Positions 22,704-26,029 of a DNA stretch of 26,029 bases are shown here, in pieces (position 1 is the first letter of the stretch; the number at the start of each line of letters is the position of its first letter). A model generated the notes under the pieces. The model had not been told where the DNA came from. It searched no databases and saw only the letters and a list, made by a program, of their open reading frames with translations. This DNA is from Parcubacteria group bacterium (GTDB lineage: Bacteria > Patescibacteria > ABY1 > Buchananbacterales > UBA6539): the NCBI GenBank assembly GCA_002687175.1, contig NYZP01000005.1, forward strand, positions 1 through 26,029. The letters run 5' to 3'. Position numbers and translations under genes: made by a program.

Positions 22704-22741
22704 AATAAAAAGGATCGAAGTAACTGGGTTACAACGATCCT
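22704..22741 (-). terminator. Intrinsic terminator of the truncated PurH gene
   Basis: AGGATCG/CGATCCT with an inner GTAAC/GTTAC stem is followed on the minus strand by TTTTATTTATT, 33 nt after the stop. Confidence 0.85.
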
Positions 22742-22773
22742 GTGTGTCTGGACTTTTGTCCTAAATTCCTCCA

Positions 22774-23331
22774 CTAGTGCTTGGCAAAGCCACGATAATC
22801 AGCCTTTAGAGCAACAACTTGTTGCCTTCTTTCTTTCATGAACTGGTGAACTTCAGGCCATCGCTTACCATCGGCCGGCACTACTCCACCGGCACAGCCA
22901 TTGTTAACTAATAACTGAGTTGCCTCCAGTAAGTCACTATCTTCTGGTGCCTTGGCAAACGGAAAAAAACCGTCTGAGCCAAACATTGCTCCTGTGATAT
23001 CATGGCCAGCATCAGTGGCCCGCGAAATAGCAAGCTTAGTAGCGCCGCGTCGATCTTGTTGACCCAAGCCAGTGCCGATCAGCTGCAGGTCTTTAGCCAA
23101 AACAACCGAGTTACTAACTCCTTCCCAGGCCACAACCCAGGCAATAAGCAATGTTGCCAATTCATCAGGGTTACTATTTATCAGACTACCAATCAGCTCC
23201 TCAATCTGATCCTGGTTATTCAGGTCAAGGACGAAGTTGTGTGCGCCCTGATATAGATCACCTCCGCGAACCGGACGAGACTCAAATTCTTCAGGACACA
23301 TCACCGGATTAACCATCTGGGTATTGGACAA
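22774..23331 (-). CDS. purH: Truncated AICAR formyltransferase (C-terminal part of PurH)
   Basis: PurH makes FAICAR from AICAR and 10-formyl-tetrahydrofolate, then IMP. What remains is the C-terminal part of the formyltransferase domain: SRPVRGGDL, the LIAWVVAWEGVSNSVVLAKD block, GTGLGQQDRRGATKLAI, and MFGSDGFFPFAKAPED with the C-terminal GCAGGVVPADGKRWPE and a final FAKH. At ~185 aa it lacks the cyclohydrolase domain and the first half of the formyltransferase domain. The frame has only a TTG at 23331 or an internal ATG (Met6) as start, with no convincing SD. Upstream in frame is only translated REP sequence up to a stop near 23391. Probably a decaying gene cut at its 5' end, although its terminator is intact. 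Confidence 0.72.
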   Translation of the reverse strand: MSNTQMVNPVMCPEEFESRPVRGGDLYQGAHNFVLDLNNQDQIEELIGSLINSNPDELATLLIAWVVAWEGVSNSVVLAKDLQLIGTGLGQQDRRGATKLAISRATDAGHDITGAMFGSDGFFPFAKAPEDSDLLEATQLLVNNGCAGGVVPADGKRWPEVHQFMKERRQQVVALKADYRGFAKH

Positions 23332-23360
23332 TAAATGACGCGCCCCCGAAAGTAGTGTTC

Positions 23361-23442
23361 TGCGTAAGCGAAGGATCTCAGGTGTTAAGTTTCAGACAAT
23401 AACACCAGAGATTCTTCGGCCTCCGGCCTCAGAATGACAAGA
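23361..23442. repeat. REP-pair (REPIN-like) inverted element at the broken end of purH
   Basis: A 19-bp inverted repeat (arms 23369-23387 and 23400-23418, one mismatch and one G-T) surrounds a 12-nt loop. The arms are parts of two inverted copies of a REP word of the GAGATTCTTCG...CAGAATGACA type. The second copy contains the internal palindrome GGCCTCCGGCC. Confidence 0.75.
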
Positions 23443-23466
23443 GGGTACAGGATCTAGAATAGCAAT

Positions 23467-23868
23467 TCAGACGTCTATTACCTTGATTCTGTCCTTAACC
23501 CCTTGTTTAGTTTTCTTGGCAAAATGTTTTTTTAACGGCTCTCTAATAATTGGCCGAGTAAATGGAATAATTAATAAAAACCCAATAATATCAGTAATAA
23601 TACCTGGGGTTAATAATAAAACTCCACCAATCAATATTAACACCCCATCAACAATCCGATTGGTTGGCATTTTTAGGCTCATCAAATCTTTTTGTAAACC
23701 GTGCCAGACTCGTAGACCTTCAAACTTAGCTAAAATGGCTCCTACAATACCAGTGGAAATAACTAACAATATAGTATAACCAGCTCCAATGAACTGTCCA
23801 ACCTCAATCAAAATATATAGTTCAATAATGGGAACGGCTACAAATAAAAGTATTAAAGTAGATAGCAT
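23467..23868 (-). CDS. fxsA: FxsA family membrane protein
   Basis: A 133-aa protein with the FxsA layout: VPIIELYILIEVGQFIGAGY, a first helix pair, GIVGAILAKFEGLRVWHGLQ, then PTNRIVDGVLILIGGVLLLTPGIITDIIGFLL and a basic C-terminal tail. E. coli FxsA relieves phage exclusion by the F plasmid when overproduced, but its normal role is unknown. The next gene downstream on the strand is the purH fragment, separated by the REP-pair element. Confidence 0.93.
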   Translation of the reverse strand: MLSTLILLFVAVPIIELYILIEVGQFIGAGYTILLVISTGIVGAILAKFEGLRVWHGLQKDLMSLKMPTNRIVDGVLILIGGVLLLTPGIITDIIGFLLIIPFTRPIIREPLKKHFAKKTKQGVKDRIKVIDV

Positions 23869-24075
23869 AGATTTGAATTAGGAATTTAGAAGATTGAATT
23901 ATATATTCATAATAACAGCTTTTATTAAATTTGAAAAAAAAACTAATCACTTGCTACACTTCATTCATAATTCTAAATTCCATATTCTAAATTCATGTCA
24001 TTTTCAATTGGCATAGTGTGAACACAAACCGACATCAAATAAGTGAAGAAAATACCAAACTTATACCATTTCACT
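23869..24075. other. AT-rich intergenic region with AATTC-type repeats
   Basis: Repeated GAATT(T)AG/TCTAAATTC words occur at 23875-23905 and 23968-23996. A weak AAGTGAA/TTCACTT inverted repeat just downstream of the RT stop (about 24042-24075) may end the RT transcript. No gene is seen. Confidence 0.45.
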
Positions 24076-25134
24076 TTATAATAAAACTTCCTGCTCACGG
24101 CCGTCGTCTTGTAAAGAATAAGAGGAGTGTTCGCTAATTTCCAAATCTACTTGCTTTACTTGACCTACAAGACCATAGGTATTACCGTGTTGTAATAACC
24201 CAAGGTATGATTGAACGGTATCATTATTACCCTGCTTTACAGTAATGTTTTTGAACATTCTCCTGCGTGCCACAGTTCGTAACACCCGATGGTCAGGAAA
24301 ATTTACCCACCCTAGAAAATCTACACCAGATGCTACAGTCCGAATAGACACCTTTCTGCCGTGCAAGAAAAGACGTAGCCGTTCAAATAAAAAATTACTA
24401 ATGTCTGACAGTATAGTTAGAAGCCACTGCTTATTGTCAGATAATATAACAAAGTCATCAGCATAGCGAATATAATACTTAGCTTTAAGCTGATGTTTTA
24501 CAAACTGGTCAAATTCGTTCATATAAACATTAACCAACAGTTGAGAAGTGAGATTACCCAGTGGCAATCCACGACCTTTTCTGCCTGAATGAAAGCTAAG
24601 TACTATTTGTGAAATAAGCGACTGAATGTCTTTGTCAGGTATATATTCTCTAATAATTTCAATAATAATCTTCTGGTCAACCGAAGCAAAAAACTTTTTA
24701 ATGTCGCCTTTCAATACCCACACTGTTCTTGTGTGGTTTTGTGATGCTTTATACGAATAAGCCCGAAACTGATTTAACGCTTTGTGTGTACCTTTATTTA
24801 GACGACACGAATAAGAATCGGCAATAAACGTTTTATCAAAAGATGGATAAAGCACACGGTACAGTGCGTGATGAAGCAATCTGTCTCGCACACTTGCCTT
24901 ATGTATATTTCGTGGTTTTGGGTCAGAAATGTTAAAGGCGTGGTATGGTGAGTGCTGATAGGTTTTATTTGCTAAATCGTTATGCAAATTCAATATATTG
25001 GCCATTAAATTACGCTCAAATCTCTGCACATCTTTACGACTGCGCTTACCACACAAGAACTCCTGCCACGCATCAAGTAAATTATCAACGGAGATAATAT
25101 AATTATAATTGTTATTAAATTTTAATTTCCCCAT
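24076..25134 (-). CDS. Diversity-generating retroelement reverse transcriptase
   Basis: A 352-aa reverse transcriptase. LKGDIKKFF (first catalytic Asp at residue 144), GLPLGNLTSQ (189-198, the DGR-type motif 4) and YIRYADDFVIL (YADD at 224-227) are in order, followed by VDFLGWVNF. There is no maturase/HNH or integrase domain, which argues against a group II intron. In a DGR this enzyme copies the template repeat RNA with errors at adenines and the cDNA replaces the variable repeat of a target gene. The partners seen here are an Avd-like gene and a template repeat on its 5' side. The ATG follows TATAAC by 4 nt, so the mRNA may be leaderless. An 11-G tract sits in the promoter spacer. Confidence 0.93.
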   Translation of the reverse strand: MGKLKFNNNYNYIISVDNLLDAWQEFLCGKRSRKDVQRFERNLMANILNLHNDLANKTYQHSPYHAFNISDPKPRNIHKASVRDRLLHHALYRVLYPSFDKTFIADSYSCRLNKGTHKALNQFRAYSYKASQNHTRTVWVLKGDIKKFFASVDQKIIIEIIREYIPDKDIQSLISQIVLSFHSGRKGRGLPLGNLTSQLLVNVYMNEFDQFVKHQLKAKYYIRYADDFVILSDNKQWLLTILSDISNFLFERLRLFLHGRKVSIRTVASGVDFLGWVNFPDHRVLRTVARRRMFKNITVKQGNNDTVQSYLGLLQHGNTYGLVGQVKQVDLEISEHSSYSLQDDGREQEVLL

Positions 25135-25149
25135 ATATGTTATATACTA

Positions 25150-25160
25150 CCCCCCCCCCC
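25150..25160. repeat. 11-bp poly-C/poly-G tract between RT and avd
   Basis: C11 on the plus strand lies in the 39 bp between the RT start (25134, minus) and the GTG assigned to avd (25174, plus). It is the only such homopolymer in the window. On the minus strand it separates a possible -35 (TTGCTG) from TATAAC with a 15-nt spacer. On the plus strand it shifts ATG 25137 out of the avd frame by one base. Confidence 0.75.
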
Positions 25161-25173
25161 AGCAATTTTACCA

Positions 25174-25515
25174 GTGCTACAAAAGGTAAAAACTGCCTAC
25201 ACACTTTGGTATAGCTACTACCAAGTCCTACCAAAAATCCAGCGATATTCGCTAGGACAAAGAATTGATACATTATTTATTGAAATTATTGAGGCCATTG
25301 CCACGGCCAGTTTTTTGTCACGCCAAGAAAAACTGCCCTATGTTCGCAGGGCAATCCAAAAACTTGATGCGCTTAAAATACTTTTGATGGTACTCTGGGA
25401 AACCAAAACACTAGACAACAAAAAATACGGTGCATTATCAGCACCGCTTAATGAAATCGGTAAAATGTTAGGCGGCTGGAATGGACAAATTACAAAACAA
25501 AACTCCCTCAGATAA
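25174..25515 (+). CDS. avd: Avd-like four-helix bundle protein (DGR accessory variability determinant)
   Basis: A 113-residue all-helical basic protein with the Avd/four-helix-bundle pattern: TAYTLWYSYYQVLPKIQRYSLGQRIDTLF, LEII-type helix 2, RAIQKLDALKILLMVLWETK and a last helix with IGKMLGGWNGQI. Avd forms a pentameric barrel that binds the RT and template RNA in DGRs. The gene is on the strand opposite to the RT and TR, which is not the usual order. The listed start is GTG 25174, but in-frame codons upstream (AILPV) look like a genuine Avd N-terminus and no in-frame ATG exists. With one C fewer in the adjacent poly-C tract, ATG 25137 would be in frame. Confidence 0.85.
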   Translation: MLQKVKTAYTLWYSYYQVLPKIQRYSLGQRIDTLFIEIIEAIATASFLSRQEKLPYVRRAIQKLDALKILLMVLWETKTLDNKKYGALSAPLNEIGKMLGGWNGQITKQNSLR

Positions 25516-25522
25516 GAGGGAG
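25493..25522 (-). terminator. Intrinsic terminator of the template-repeat RNA
   Basis: On the minus strand the perfect 7-bp stem CTCCCTC/GAGGGAG with a 6-nt loop is followed by TTTTGTTTTG. It lies 9 nt after the stop codon that ends the TR reading and overlaps the 3' end of avd. Confidence 0.8.
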
Positions 25523-25530
25523 AAACAAAG

Positions 25531-25746
25531 TCAGTGGCGGCCGACAAACACGAAGCGGTTGTTACCATTCCAGAAGTTGTCAGGATGACCGTTGTTGCTG
25601 TTGAGCCAGAGGTCATCGTCATTGTGTTCAACATTGAACACTTTCAGGTTGCCGTCCGAATCAGTAATATATAGCGTGTCATCCGTACCACCACCCTTTG
25701 AATTTAATACTCTTGGGGTTGTATCGTATTTGGTATCTATAATACC
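25531..25746 (-). other. DGR template repeat (TR) with remnant target-gene reading frame
   Basis: On the minus strand the sequence reads as the end of a DGR variable protein: FNVEHNDDDLWLNSN, then NGHPDNFWNGNNRFVFVGR, then H and a stop (TGA 25533-25531). The codons at Asn positions are mostly AAC, the adenine-rich codons whose A-to-N changes diversify the copy. The adenine-dense core is about 25534-25626. The frame stays open back to a stop at 25749-25747 but has no plausible start, as expected for a non-coding template derived from the target's 3' end. The exact TR limits need the variable repeat for comparison, and it lies beyond the window. Confidence 0.87.
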
Positions 25747-25749
25747 CTA

Positions 25750-25893
25750 ACACGCTATACCAAGTAACTTTGTTTTTTAGCTCCATATTCTACGCTACCT
25801 CAAACCGTAGTCGGAGATACTCTGAGAGATATAGTAACTGGATTCGGTAGTCAGCAACCGTAATCGCTGGCGTATTCACCTAGTACCATTTTT
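25750..25893. other. Non-coding region upstream of the TR
   Basis: No credible gene is seen. It should contain the promoter and 5' part of the TR transcript. Confidence 0.4.
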
Positions 25894-25899
25894 ATTATA
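25894..25899 (-). promoter_or_regulatory. Candidate -10 box for the TR transcript
   Basis: Minus-strand TATAAT lies just after the terminator of the target gene. No clear -35 is seen, so it is tentative. Confidence 0.4.
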
Positions 25900-25900
25900 C

Positions 25901-25943
25901 AAAAATAAATCAGCCCACACCAGTATAGAAACTAGTGCGGGCT
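25901..25943 (-). terminator. Intrinsic terminator downstream of the putative DGR target gene
   Basis: On the minus strand a 13-bp stem (two mismatches; arms 25931-25943 and 25912-25924) with a 6-nt loop is followed by ATTTATTTTT. It ends a transcript entering from beyond the right edge. Confidence 0.8.
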
Positions 25944-26004
25944 GAAAAGTTGCGAGTCCAAAGGACTAAGGACAAAGGTCAAAGAAGACCCAAGTGCTTA
26001 AGTG

Positions 26005-26025
26005 CGTAAGGACTAGTTACTTACG
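26005..26025. repeat. Hairpin overlapping the end of the putative variable repeat
   Basis: CGTAAG/CTTACG 6-bp stem with a 9-nt loop at the putative stop codon of the target gene. Hairpins just after the variable repeat assist retrohoming in characterised DGRs. Here the resemblance is positional only. Confidence 0.4.
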
Positions 26026-26029
26026 GCCG
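26017..26029 (-). CDS. Putative 3' end of the DGR target gene (last codons only)
   Basis: On the minus strand the last bases of the window read GGC CGT AAG TAA (Gly-Arg-Lys-stop). The template repeat ends GGC CGC CAC TGA (Gly-Arg-His-stop), and both share CGGCCG at the same place. A terminator for a minus-strand gene follows at 25901-25943. This suggests that the variable repeat and target gene lie immediately beyond the right edge. With 13 bp visible the call is tentative. Confidence 0.4.

Noticed and set aside
24076..25134. RT as part of a retron or group II intron
   Set aside because: There is no msr/msd-type inverted repeat flanking it and no maturase, HNH or intron RNA domains. The GLPLGNLTSQ motif, Avd-like partner and TR indicate a DGR.
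25338..25634. Minus-strand frame of 98 codons (MLNTMTMTSGS...) across TR and avd
   Set aside because: It is off the TR reading frame by one base, Ser/Thr-rich as expected for a shifted TR, and runs antisense through avd.
25679..25786. Minus-strand 35-codon frame MELKNKVTWYSVLGYYRYQI... upstream of TR
   Set aside because: It has no SD and overlaps the TR-derived frame. It could be part of a frameshifted target-gene remnant but is too short to call.
1..26029. CRISPR arrays, insertion sequences with transposase genes, rRNA genes
   Set aside because: No regularly spaced repeats, transposase frames or rRNA segments were seen in the window.

Overview
The window looks like a piece of a Patescibacteria (Candidate Phyla Radiation) genome, probably of the Parcubacteria kind. 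The signs are AT-rich DNA with very short intergenic gaps, many genes whose ATG lies 6-10 nt after a -10 box with no Shine-Dalgarno (SD) sequence, a stand-alone bacterial Elp3, a small translation-factor-like domain protein, a surface polymer-forming protein, and a diversity-generating retroelement (DGR) of the type common in these bacteria. TGA is used as a stop, so the UGA-glycine code of SR1/Gracilibacteria is not indicated. The assignment is inference from gene content only.

Layout. 1-1140: C-terminal part of a family-5 solute-binding protein, then an AT-rich gap with tRNA-Leu-like 5' fragments and one complete tRNA-Leu(CAG). 1139-3052: RNase J. 3081-4102: two small SD-led genes. The second is a zinc-ribbon protein preceded by a T-box leader and followed by its own terminator. 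4132-6916: trpS, a membrane-anchored methyltransferase and glutamate dehydrogenase, all in one direction. 7004-12076 (minus strand): murI, a slipin, a phosphomannomutase/phosphoglucomutase, a polymer-forming membrane protein and a Trm9-like methyltransferase. Elp3 (12195-13772) is divergent from the last of these, which suggests a wobble-uridine modification pair. 13868-14762: a Cys-containing small protein and a Nudix protein, divergent, with overlapping promoters. 14919-17913: glyA, folD and a ferritin-like/VIT1 membrane protein, packed as an operon.

17970-23868 (minus strand) is mostly single-gene units with their own promoters and terminators: an acyltransferase-like protein, a proline-tailed membrane protein, a lipoprotein, an EF-Tu-domain-2-like protein, a bifunctional-nuclease/UVR protein, a PurC-PurE fusion of animal PAICS architecture, a truncated AICAR formyltransferase (PurH C-terminus) bordered by a REP-pair element, and FxsA. 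The PurC-PurE gene is visibly richer in G+C than its neighbours.

24076-26029 is the most interesting part: a DGR. It has a reverse transcriptase on the minus strand, an Avd-like four-helix-bundle gene on the plus strand, and a template repeat (TR) read on the minus strand with its own hairpin terminator. The window then stops at what looks like the 3' end of the target gene. An 11-bp poly-C/poly-G tract sits between the divergent RT and Avd genes. One C fewer would put an upstream ATG in frame with Avd, and the same tract lies in the spacer of the candidate RT promoter, so it could act as a phase-variable switch on mutagenic retrohoming.

Several GC-rich palindromic REP-like elements are scattered between genes, including inside the T-box leader, inside a terminator ahead of glyA, between the Trm9-like and elp3 genes, and at the broken end of the purH fragment.
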